This document shows, piece by piece, positions 35,963 to 46,235 of a DNA stretch of 64,000 bases (the first letter of the stretch is position 1; each line of letters opens with the position of its first letter). The notes beneath the pieces are model-generated. The model ran no database searches and was not told the DNA's origin. It worked only from the letters and a program-made list of their open reading frames with translations. This stretch comes from Anaeramoeba flamelloides (Eukaryota; Metamonada; Anaeramoebidae): the NCBI GenBank assembly GCA_027625915.1, contig JANTQA010000017.1, forward strand, positions 434,001 to 498,000, given 5' to 3'. The position numbers and the translations under genes are program-made.

Positions 35963-37655
35963 TAGAATTAACATGTAACCGAACTATTTAACAAGTGTGT
36001 GTAATGGAATTGCACCAAACAGACTTAATTTGTTCTTTCTAAATAATTGAACTAAGTCTATATAATAACTAAAATTAATGTGATTTTTTTTTTCTATTTA
36101 ATATTTAAAATTATATGCTTTTCAAGTTATAGTTAAGAAGGAATTCTTTTTTGTGTGTAATGAAATTATCACGAGTTTTTTATATTTTCTTCCTTACATA
36201 CTCATTTCCCCAATACCTTTTATCGTGATATTTCCCTTATTTAACATAGTTGCCAATATTTACTACAATAATTACTCCAATAAATTGATTTTTTTCCGAA
36301 ATAAAAAGATAAAAACAATATAATGTGGTTTTCTAAATAAGGGCGATATTTACAATACATACATTATTAAAAAATCTTTTCTCAGTTTTTTTATTTGATA
36401 TTTGATTGATCAAGGAGAGAAAATTTTTTCTCTTTTTTATGATTTTTTATGATTATTTATTCATTATTAACTTGAATTTTTACAATTTGGCTCAACCTGT
36501 AGAATTTGTATTTCGTTTGTATTTATACTGATCAATTCAAATAAATATCTGAAAATTTTTTGCTTGATTTTTCCTTTTCCAATTTTTTTTTACTCGAGCT
36601 TTGAAGAACGCATTCTATTGGTTTAAATGTGAAGAAACTTAATAAAAGTAAATGATCCTTCAAATGATTCTTTTTGTTATGTGGTTTTAAAAGTGGTGAT
36701 CCAAGATTACAAAAATGTGAAAATGGAACTAAAAAATTTATTACATATATTTGAATTTATAAGTAAATAAAAACTTCAAAAAGGGAAACATTGTTTTTAA
36801 TTTTAAAAAAGAAAAAAAAATTTCAAAAGGTATTATTAACTTAAAATTAATGAGCTTTTATACTTTCTAGAAAACAAATACCAAACTCAAACGTGAGATA
36901 AATATTCGAACGAAATTAGAAAAAATCTATTGGAAAGGTTTTTATTCATATTTTTTTTAGTATCATTATTAAAGAAAAAACCTGAATTTTTCAATTAAAA
37001 AAATTTTTTATTTTTTCTCTGTACTGATCTGACTGAAGTAAAATTTCAGATACTTCTAAACAATACCAAGTCAACCTTATTTTAATATTACATTAAGTTA
37101 AAAATTACTTACTTAGTATCAATGAAAAATCGATAAATAATTCAAAAAACAAATAAACTATATTTCATAATAAATAGAATATGTTACATTTGAATTTTGA
37201 ATTGCTTTTGTATCGTTTGGAAGTTTCCCCCCCACAATGAAAAATTTGCAAATAAATCATTTTAGCTCTTTTTTATTTTTTCCACAGTGTTTTGTTAAAA
37301 TGGAAAATGAAAATAAAAAATTAGAAAGAAGTAACAGATGAATTAATGAAAAAATTGGTTTCAAATATGAAATAGAGATTAAATATTGTTATTCAAATGG
37401 CAGGAGAATCGATAAATGGGTTTTATTAATTTTTTAAAATTTCTATTTTTTATGTAATTCCACTTTCAAAATAAATGTCCCAATTTTTTTTAACAATTTT
37501 TTTTATTTTTTTTTCTTTTATTTATAGACAAAAAATAAATAACTCTTGAGTATAGAACTGAATATTAAAATCGGAATTTTTATTTTATAATAGATAACTT
37601 CAATTATTAAAAATATTTTTCTTTAAAATTTGATTTTTACTGGGCCATTGATTTT
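35104..37655. mobile_element. 2.5-kb element with about 510-bp terminal inverted repeats
   Basis: The left arm, about 35104-35615, is inverted at about 37149-37655. Shared blocks include AATAATTGAAGTTATCTATT, ATACTCAAGAG, TTCATCTGTTACTTCTTTC and ATACAAAAGCAATTC. The arms differ by scattered substitutions and small indels. The 1.5-kb interior has no ORF, only AT-rich DNA and a (GA)n tract. It is a non-autonomous foldback or long-TIR DNA element, family unknown. No clear target duplication was seen. Confidence 0.6.
35861..35960. repeat. (GA)n microsatellite
   Basis: Nearly uninterrupted GA/AG dinucleotides for about 100 bp, ending in GATAGATAGA. It lies in the interior of the long-TIR element and is strikingly different in composition from the AT-rich surroundings. 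Confidence 0.95.
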
Positions 37656-38415
37656 GAAAGGGAGTTTATTATTATAAACCAATAGTACTATCTGAAAAAA
37701 AATCTGAACAATATAAGTTTAAAAAACTGTTGTTTCATATCTTTAAATTGATTTTATCATCATAGTAACATTTTTAAAAACCCATTTTACTTCTCTTTTT
37801 TTAAATAAACGGTATATCTAAAGATCAATCATTAGAAACTAAACAACACTTAGATGTTGGTATTTTCTCATGTTATTAAATAAAAAAATGTTACAAAAAA
37901 TCAACAAACTTTGAAAACATGTTCTCTTTACAAGATTTTAATAAACTGAAAACCAAAAACATATACCTTGTAAAAATGTATGATTTATGGTTCTAGGTTT
38001 GTTGAATAGTTTAAAAGAAGATGTTTTTAAGCTCATCTCTTCCTGTATAGAATCTATTAGTGCCCAAAACAAGCCTTTTCAGTTTTTGAAATAAAATCAA
38101 ATTTGTTAAAAAATCTTCTTAAATATTCTCCTTATCTTTAGTTTCGTTAAGAGACGAAAACGGGAAAGCAAACAATTCACCCAACCTCATTTACTTTTAC
38201 AACAAATTTATAAATTACAGATAAAATCAAAAAATATTTTTTTTTGAAAATTCACTTTTAGGGTTTGACGAGAAAAAATAACTTCAAATTCTCAATCAAA
38301 TTTGAAAAAAAATTACAATCCCCAAGCAAAGAAATCATTTTTTTTAACAAAACGTCTTTTTTAAAAAAAAACAGAAACTTTTTTTCAAACTTTGAAAAAA
38401 TAAACATTTACAAGT

Positions 38416-41400
38416 ATGGGAATACTTCTTTCAATCTTTAAAAAAGAATCACCACTTAAAATTTTTCTTGATCTTGAAAGTACATCAATTTTCTTTTCTT
38501 TCTCTGTTCTCTTCTTCCTTCAAAAATTTTTATTCACCTTTTTTATCCAACAAATGAAATATTTTTCTACAAAAAATTGACTTCTTTCAAACACACCAGA
38601 TGCTGAACCACAAACCGAAAAAGAAATTATAATTTACAAGGAAGCATCTGAAGTTCTTAATAAAGCGTCTGAGCTTTTAGATGAGTTTAAGGAATATGTT
38701 GGATGTGGAGAATTAATCCGAAAGGCAATTTCAGAACCAAACGAAGATAATGAATTGGCAGCCTGGGAAGCAGTAATTCCACTTGTTGAACAACAATATT
38801 ATTACTACCAATTTTATGAACAAATAAGTAAAAGATCTCTTCTTTTTTTAATCAATCCTTTTGTTTGAAAAAAAATATTTTTTGTTTTGTACTTTTGTTG
38901 TTTTTTTTTTTTTGTTAATGAAAAAACAAAAAATTCTGATCTCTTTTTTGTTTTTTGACTTTTCAAAAAAAAAATCAATAGATTTTCTTTCACACTTTTT
39001 GTTTTCTAGATAAAACGAACATTGGAATTTCAATCGCCTTAAATCACTAATCAAAAAACAAAAAAAAAACAAAAAAAAAACAAAACTATTAACATAGGGA
39101 TACTTTCCGAAACACTCTTGAGAGAAATTTGCACAGGTGAAACAAAAGAAACTTCTAATCGGTTAGTTTCACTACAGGCACTTGTGAAGCATTTTGTTCA
39201 TTTATTAGATTTTGTTGTTAGATTTGATCATATTAAAATGGACAAACCAGAAATGCAAAATGATTTCAGTTATTATCGAAGATACGTTAGTAGGTAAGAC
39301 TTAAATTTCATTTTCAGGTTTAAGACAATTATTTTTTCCTTGCGAAAATTTAAAACAAATAAACAAGACAAATTTTTATTTTTTAATTCACTTCCAATAC
39401 CAAACGAAAATAATTTTTTTATTTGTCTGTTTTTGAGACAGTTTTTCCAAATAAAGAAAATACAAGAAAAGAAATGAAAAGAAGAGAAAATTTTCTGTTA
39501 AATATGATTATTTTTTCACTCCTTTTTGATTTGGATATTTACTGTTAATTGCAAAATAAAAAGATGAAAATTTTCATTTAACTTTCCAAAAAAATCACAC
39601 CTCTTAAGGGAGTAAGTACATTTTTCAAATTTTTGAATGCCATCATTTCTGCGAAAACGAATTTTTCAAAGCATTTATTTAACCAAATATATCGATACTT
39701 TAATAAATACTAGTGTGGAATATATCCTAGTATAATATATTTTCATACCCACCAAAAAATTACAATCCAAATAAATAAAAAGATTGATCAAGAAAAAAAT
39801 AAATAAAAATCATTTATTTCTTGATATTATCTATAAAATTTGATATAATTACTTCTTCTTAATTTGATTTTGTTTTTAATTCTTTATGAAAATATTTTTG
39901 TTTGTAAAATTTTTGAGAAAAAAATTACTTTTTATTTCTAAAGAATATTCAAAATGAATCTAAAAATCCTATTTTCATTTCATTCATCTAATTCTAGTTT
40001 GAGTTCAGAAAATATGATGTTTTTTGAAATTCCTCTTCAGAAATAAAGATTTATTGGATCAATTTGTTTGATTTAATAATTATTTATTTTCCATTAAAAT
40101 TGAGAACTAAAAATAAATTTCTGAATCTGATTGAAATTATAGCAAATTTTTTCTTTTATTTTGAGTTGAATCTTTTGAAACCGTTTTTTGATTTCATTAA
40201 TTCATTTTTTTTTGAATTTTTGAAATAGTATTCTTTATTTTGGTTTTATTTAATAAAAATATTAGAAAATTGAATTTTGAAAACTAATTTGCAAAAAAGG
40301 TTTTGTTAAATACTGATAAATTCAAATAAATGTTTGAAAATTTTTAATTTATTTTTCATTTTCTTAAATTTTTTACTTTGGATTTGATTTAGATCATTTC
40401 ATTCCTTTAAATGTTTAGAAACATATAAATGAGTTAGTCCTTCAAACAATTCTATTATAAGAACTATTTTATATGTAATGCCACAAAAGTAGAGTTTACA
40501 AGATTTAAACAAAAATGGAAATTGAACTAAAAATTTTTTGTGATTTTTTTCAATTTATCAGTAATAATGAATAGTAATGGGTCGAGAAATTCAAGGAAAA
40601 AAATAGTTTGTATTCATAAAAATTAAGAAGATAAAGAAAACAAATCTTCGAAAATAGGCTTTTATCAATTTTTTTTTTTTTCATTTTTAATTTCAACAAA
40701 TTTATTTGGAAAGGTGATCTTTCGTGTTTTATCTTCTCAAAGAAAATATTTGTTTGAAAGGTACACCTTTTCGGGTCTATTTTTTTGGTTTATTGTTAGA
40801 TTAATTTCACTCATTCATATAAACATATTTCTTGATCCAAAACCAAATTTAATAAAACTCAAAAATTTAATCTAAAAAATTTTCAAAAAATCGAAAAATT
40901 ATAGATTCAACTCTGAATTACTTTGGGGTCGCTTTCTTTTCACAAATAGAGTAGCGAAAGATGTTTTGGTTTCAAAGTTTCAATATCTTGTGGCACTCAA
41001 AAAATATTTTTCGGTAAGGTTTAAAAAATTAAATTTTTTTAAAATTGTAAAATGCACTTACTTCCTTAAAAAAATCTCTAAACTTTTACAAAACTTTGAG
41101 ACTTTTACAACGTCTCCCCCCCTTAAAAATGTTAGAAAGTGTTTGAAATGATTGTAAAGTTTCTTCAAGTGTTTGAAAGATATAAAACTTTATAAAAGGC
41201 AGGGGATTGTTGTGTAGCTGAAAAAACAATAATTTTTACATTTTTTTTTTTTTTAACAAAAGTAAAATCTCCTGTGAATATTATTATCAACCTAATATTA
41301 CCCATTTCAGCATTTTACTTGAATACAAAATAGATGTGCTTTTTTAAATAGGGATTATTACATCCACAAGTTAAATAACCAAAAAGAATAACGAGGAATT

Positions 41401-43040
41401 TTCCTTCTTATTGGTGATCGATTAAACAAAAACCTCTAAGTTCTAGTTGTGTTTTCTGGCCAATACCAAGATATTCAAAGAAGAATAACAAAAAGAAGGA
41501 AAAAAATATACAAACAATCTTAATAATTGATGATAATGTGGCTAGGTTGTTGTTGAAGCTTTTGAAAAGTTATTCAACCCCTTTCAAACTTTCATAGAAT
41601 AAAGAAAAGGGCTTCACCCAAGAACACATTCTTTAGAGAATGCGTGGAGGGTTGGTTGTTTTCGAAGCCTTTTTATTAAAAGCAATTTATAACACCAATA
41701 TTGACTGAAAAACTATTTATTTATCCTTTTTTATTTACTTTTGTTGATCTAAAGGATTGATCGAATGTAAACCAAATCAAAAGAAAATACATTGAAAACT
41801 CTTTGATCTGATCCTTGATTGAATCAATTGTTTTTTTTGTTGTTTTTTCAAAGTTTAACTTTTTTTTGAAAGGATATGTTTTTTGAATCAAAAAATTTTT
41901 CTTTTCAAAAAATATTCTTGATTTAGCCTGGAAAGCCACCAACGTTCATACCGCGATTATTTTTTAATCACGATATTTTCACATTTATCACGATTTTTAG
42001 ATAACTATCGCTATTTTATAGAATATCGCAATATTGTGATATTATTGTGATTTTATTGATTATCGCGATTTTCTACAATATCGCGATTTGATAAAAATAA
42101 TAGTGATTTTTGAAATTTTATAGTGACTTGACAAAGATATAGTCAAATCATCTAATATTTAACATCTTGGAAAGGAAAAAACTGTAACCAAAATATTTTC
42201 TAATGAATAAAATTTTTCAATTTTTGTATATTTTTTTATTATTGGTAAACTATTATTTTATCTAATATTTAAGAATAACAGTTATTTTAATTATAATTAT
42301 TTCCAAAATTGAGCTTATGATGAATTAAAAAATAAACAAATAATTAATTGAATTATTGTTTTCTTTCTTTATCTTTATCTTTTTTTCAAAAAAAAATTTA
42401 CATAAATATATCTTAAATTCTTTTATATTCTTCAAAATATTATATAAAACAATAACCAATAATAATAGAAAGAGAAGTGAACTGGATATTAATGATCTAG
42501 TAGTTGAAGATCAAGTTTGTGATGCAATGAGTTTAACATTTGCCTATCCAGCCCCAATGCTTAAAGGAGTTATTGGTACAATTGTTAATTTCAAAATTAA
42601 AGTATAATTTACTTTTATTTTTTTTTTTTGTTTCAACTTTTTTAATTCTTTTTATTAATTTATAATTAATTCTTTGATTTTTTTTGTTTTTGTTTTAAAA
42701 TACATAAATAAAATAGAACATTGTGCCAGAAAAAAATTTAACATCAGGATTGAGTTCAATGGTTAACGTATTTTATTATTTACTTGAAAATAGAAAATTT
42801 GAAAGTGAAGAAACAAATTTATTTTGTCTTAGAGCAATGGTCGGTACAATTGTTATTTTTGATCATGTTGACGAAAAGGGTGCCTTTGATAAGAAATCCC
42901 CAATCCAAATTAAAAATTGTTTAACATTACTTGTAAATTTCGATCCTAAACAACAATCATTAATTAATATGATAAAATTTTCTACTAAACATTGGAGAGA
43001 TGAAAAAACTAAACAATCACTAAAATCTATTCTTGATTAA
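38416..43040 (+). CDS. CYRI: CYRI/FAM49 Rac1-binding protein (314 aa, five exons)
   Basis: Exons 38416-38479, 38600-38827, 39098-39293, 42469-42601 and 42717-43040 sum to 945 nt with matching phases and GT-AG ends. CYRI proteins bind active Rac1 and restrain the SCAR/WAVE-Arp2/3 pathway at the leading edge. Family landmarks: [10 protein letters not shown] start with Gly2 and Ser6 (N-myristoylation signal), [57 protein letters not shown] and [18 protein letters not shown]. The YYRR arginines (158-159) align with the Rac-binding Arg160/161 of vertebrate CYRI-B. Length is close to the 324 aa of animal proteins, so the gene looks complete. Intron 3 is 3.2 kb; the others are 115-270 nt. Confidence 0.93.
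41610..41669. other. Imperfect hairpin, possible structured RNA
   Basis: GGCTTC at 41610-41615 pairs with GAAGCC at 41664-41669, and ACACATTCT pairs with AGAATGCGT (one mismatch) around a TTAG loop. ACCC and GGGT can pair between. It lies in CYRI intron 3. Could be an intronic small RNA or chance; no family recognised. Confidence 0.2.
41945..42130. repeat. Cluster of degenerate ATCGCGAT palindromes
   Basis: About nine copies of ATCGCGAT, ATCACGAT or near variants, spaced roughly 15-25 bp apart and separated by T-rich or A-rich spacers. Isolated relatives lie near 15274-15302 and 36170-36225. Each unit is self-complementary. It may be an old tandem repeat or a protein-binding array. Confidence 0.5.
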
Positions 43041-43123
43041 ATACGTTTTTTTATTTTTTTATTTTTTTTTTTTTTTTTATTTCTTTTATTTGATTTTTCA
43101 CCAAATCAATATATATATATATA

Positions 43124-43710
43124 TAAGCTATTTCCAATATAGTGGGGCAAATTTATTTTAAAATATATTTATATAACCCATTCTATTAAAAAGGATTTAA
43201 ACACATAAAATCATTAACCACCATTTATAGATTCTTGATAATAATTCAATTTGTTTCTTAGTATTGTATTGCAGAAATAAAAGATATTAAAATTTATGAT
43301 CTCGATTTTATCTGATATTTTTTGGGGTGAAAATTGGTGTTTATTATTTTCTTTTTGATCGAAAAAAATATTTTCATAACTTGTATAATCTCAACAAAAT
43401 TTACAATTTAATTAAAAACATATAACCGCATTTTTGTGTTTAAAAAATCATTTGTCCCCTTTCCATATTTTCGGTTTTTTATTGAAATTGTTCGTACATT
43501 GCTTTAACTAAAAAAAGTGCTATTTTTTTTTTATTTTTTGCGAATATTTCAACTAACATGCTTTGAATTAAATTCATAAGTGGTTTACTTAATTGATATA
43601 AATATTAAACTTAATTTGGTATAGTTGATTAATGATTAACATCACTAAAAAAGATTATTTTTTATGAAATGTAAAAAAAAATGCCCCACTTTTTTGGAAA
43701 TACCTTATAT
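43124..43710. mobile_element. TIR element, GGGGCA family, copy 2
   Basis: Left end ATAAGCTATTTCCAATATAG then TGGGGCA; the right end is its inverse with few changes (ATAAGGTATTTCCAAAAAAG then TGGGGCA). About 590 bp with no ORF. The ends resemble those at 29203-29420. TA-rich flanks hide any target duplication. Confidence 0.55.
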
Positions 43711-44359
43711 ATTTATGCAAAGGATGATCCCGATTTTAATTTTACTATATTTTAGAAAAAGATAATAGATTTTGAATTTTTTTCTAATTCTAAAAGTAAA
43801 ATAAAATTAAACTTTTAATAATTTAAGCTTGTTCATTTCAATTTATTATTTTTATAAAATTCATTTTTTTATTGTTTTTATTCGAATTCATTAATTATAA
43901 GAAATTCCATTATTAAACAATTTTATATTCTAAAAAGTGGGAAAATATACTATTTAAACTCATTTTAATTTTAAAACATATAAAAAATCATCAATAAAAA
44001 CCATTTTAATAAAACAATTGTTATTTTAACAAAAAAAATAGTTAATTTCTTTTATCACTGTAAGAATCCCATTTATCACTCTTTCTATATACCACAGCAA
44101 ACCAAAAATTTGTAATAATGAAGACTTTTTTTAAGCTTTATTTTTCTTATTTATAAATAAATAGATAAATTTAACTTTAAACATTGTAAAGGAGAACACA
44201 CATTCAAAAAAAATCTGAAAAATCAATCTCAATTATTTTTATTAAATCAAAATTTAATATTGTATCAAATTTAAGTTAATGTGTATAAATGTTTTTATAT
44301 TTATAGATTTTTATCCTTATAAAGCAAAAAATAAAATTAATTGCAAAAAATAACAAATC

Positions 44360-44820
44360 GTATGTTCAAAATGATGAAATCAGGGGAAAAAAATTGTATT
44401 AATAAATTTGTTGAAATTTCACAAAAATTATTAATCGATCAAATGATAAGATATCATCAACCAATTGAATGTGATTTTTCGATTTTACAAATTCAACACT
44501 AACCTTCTATCAAAAAATGGAAAAGGGAATTTTGATTCAAAGACGACAAGATGATGTATCTAGGAAAAAGAAATGATATAAAATAAAACCAAAAAAAGTT
44601 AACAAATGAGAAAAAGATTTTTCAATTAAAAATTATTTCCGAATTTTAATTTAAAGTGTGATATTGTCATTCTTTCAACCGTTTAAAGTGTGTCCAAATT
44701 TTTGGAATTTAGTTTAGTTGTAAAATCAAAATTCTTACCAAATTGTATTTAAATGTGGTATTATTATTCATTGAACTGTTTAAACCGTCTCCAAAATTTC
44801 GGAATTTCTGAAAAAATAGA
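44360..44820 (+). repeat. Dispersed repeat, copy 1
   Basis: Shares AAATTTGTTGAAATT, a following ATCGAT.AAATGAT.AGA block and a downstream TTTAAAGTGTGTCCAAATTT segment with 49500-49850 and 60335-60700, all on the plus strand. In two copies the shared part translates similarly (INKFVEI and ISKFVEI, then DQMIRYHQ and NQMVRYYQ). It is broken by stops. Origin unknown. Confidence 0.4.
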
Positions 44821-44989
44821 CAAGACGAAAGGACAATAAGATAGTATTTTTTTTGACTATAAATACTAATAATTATTAATAAAAAATAAATTATAAAAAA
44901 AAGAAAAAAAACAACAAAAAAGTAAAAAGAGGTTTAGAAGGGTATAGAATACTTATATTAGCAAAAATACTAGAAATTAAATAGTGTCT

Positions 44990-45107
44990 TTACTTAAGAT
45001 CTTCAAAGATAACATCTATATCAATCTTGGATAATTTTGGTTTAGTTTGATCATTGGGGATGAATGACCATTCGAGTGCAGGTGTACAATAGATAAAAAA
45101 AAGGGGC
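44990..45107 (-). pseudogene. Coding-like fragment ending in TAA, identity unknown
   Basis: The minus strand reads PLFFIYCTPALEWSFIPNDQ and ends FEDLK before TAA, with base composition richer than the spacer. Upstream on the same strand, short coding-like runs (SEQVNIVKDLKRR near 45.16 kb, LNPAQVQTSRIAKNSDL near 45.26 kb) could be further exons, but I could not join them with confident splice sites. Either a small unrecognised gene or a decayed one. Confidence 0.25.
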
Positions 45108-46235
45108 ATTTTAATCAGCGATTAACCTCTTCTTTTAAGATCTTTAACAATATTGACTTGTTCTGATTATATCGTACCGAAACCAAAATAAATTGATGGT
45201 AACTAAAAAATAATTGTAACCAACAATATTAGAACAAAAATGAACAGATCAGAATTTTTTGCAATTCGACTAGTTTGTACTTGGGCTGGATTAAGAATAC
45301 TGGGTAGATATCAAATCAATATTTTTGAAACTTTCAAAAAAAAATAAAAAATCAATAAATAAAAATAACAAAAAAAAACAAATAAAACCCCACAAACTAA
45401 CAAAAGAAAATTTCGAAAACTAATTCTTATTCTGAAAAAAACTCACTAAGTTTATAGATGTACCTTATCTCTAAAGTTCTAATTTAAAACTTAAGAAAGT
45501 AGCTTATTTCATTTGATCTATAGTTGGTCAATTATTTAGACCTTTTTTTAAAAAAAGTGTTATCTATTATATTCAACTAAAATTTTTGTTTGTAAAATTA
45601 GGTTTTAGTGAATCTTTGGTCGTTTCACTTTTCTTCACCAACAATAAAGGATAAATTTATACAGTTATATACTAAATATAATAAAATTAAAATGATTAAT
45701 TACCCAAACCAGAATTAATATATCTTCATCCCTTTATAAATCGTCAAAAAAAAAAGAAAAAAAAATTTTTACAAATTATCCATTTTTTTCAATTTCTTAG
45801 ATGAGCATTGAATAAAGATAGAAAGAAAGGTTTTTTTTGGTTTATGAGCAAAAAAAATCAAATATAAATGTTTTATTTGAGAAATTTTTTTATTTTTTTT
45901 GTCAGGAAATTAAAAAATTTTTAGTTTATAATTTGAAAAATGAAAATTCAATAAAAAGGTTATTTTCTTTCTTTTCTTTTTTTTTGATTTATACAGACAG
46001 TATTCCAAAATTATCATTCAAAAAAATACAAAATAAAAAATTTCAAAAAATAATTTTTTTTTTTTTGATATTTTTTTTTCAAAAAAACAAAAAATTACAA
46101 TCAAATGGGTAAAAATTAACAATTTCAAATATTAAATTTATTTTCGTTTTATATTGATTAAAATTTTGGTATAAATATACAAAACATTATAAATAAACAA
46201 AAAAAAATAAAAGAATGAAATAACGAAAAAATGAA

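Larger units (their letters stand above)
33553..38415. other. Divergent spacer between BEACH and CYRI genes
   Basis: 4.9 kb without a supported gene. It contains a 2.5-kb long-TIR element (35104-37655) with a (GA)n run in its interior. The flanks (33.55-35.1 and 37.66-38.4 kb) presumably carry the two promoters, but no recognisable motif stands out from the AT-rich background. Confidence 0.5.
39294..42468 (+). other. CYRI intron 3 (3.2 kb)
   Basis: Donor AG|GTAAGA, acceptor AATAATAG. The join keeps the CYRI alignment gap-free, so nothing inside is needed for the protein. It contains a coding-like stretch at 40906-41010, an imperfect hairpin at 41610-41669 and a cluster of ATCGCGAT-type palindromes at 41945-42130. 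Richer in G and C in its last third than most spacers here. Confidence 0.65.
43041..46235. other. Intergenic region between CYRI and the glomulin-like gene
   Basis: 3.2 kb. It holds a TIR element just downstream of CYRI (43124-43710), a dispersed repeat copy (44360-44820) and a coding-like minus-strand fragment (44990-45107). The plus-strand open stretch at 45837-46112 is Phe/Lys-rich low-complexity translation and is not supported as a gene. Confidence 0.45.

Noticed and set aside
40906-41151. Coding-like stretch in CYRI intron 3
   Set aside because: CYRI exons 3 and 4 join without a gap against the family, so no exon is needed; the open frame is Lys/Phe-rich beyond the first 35 codons.
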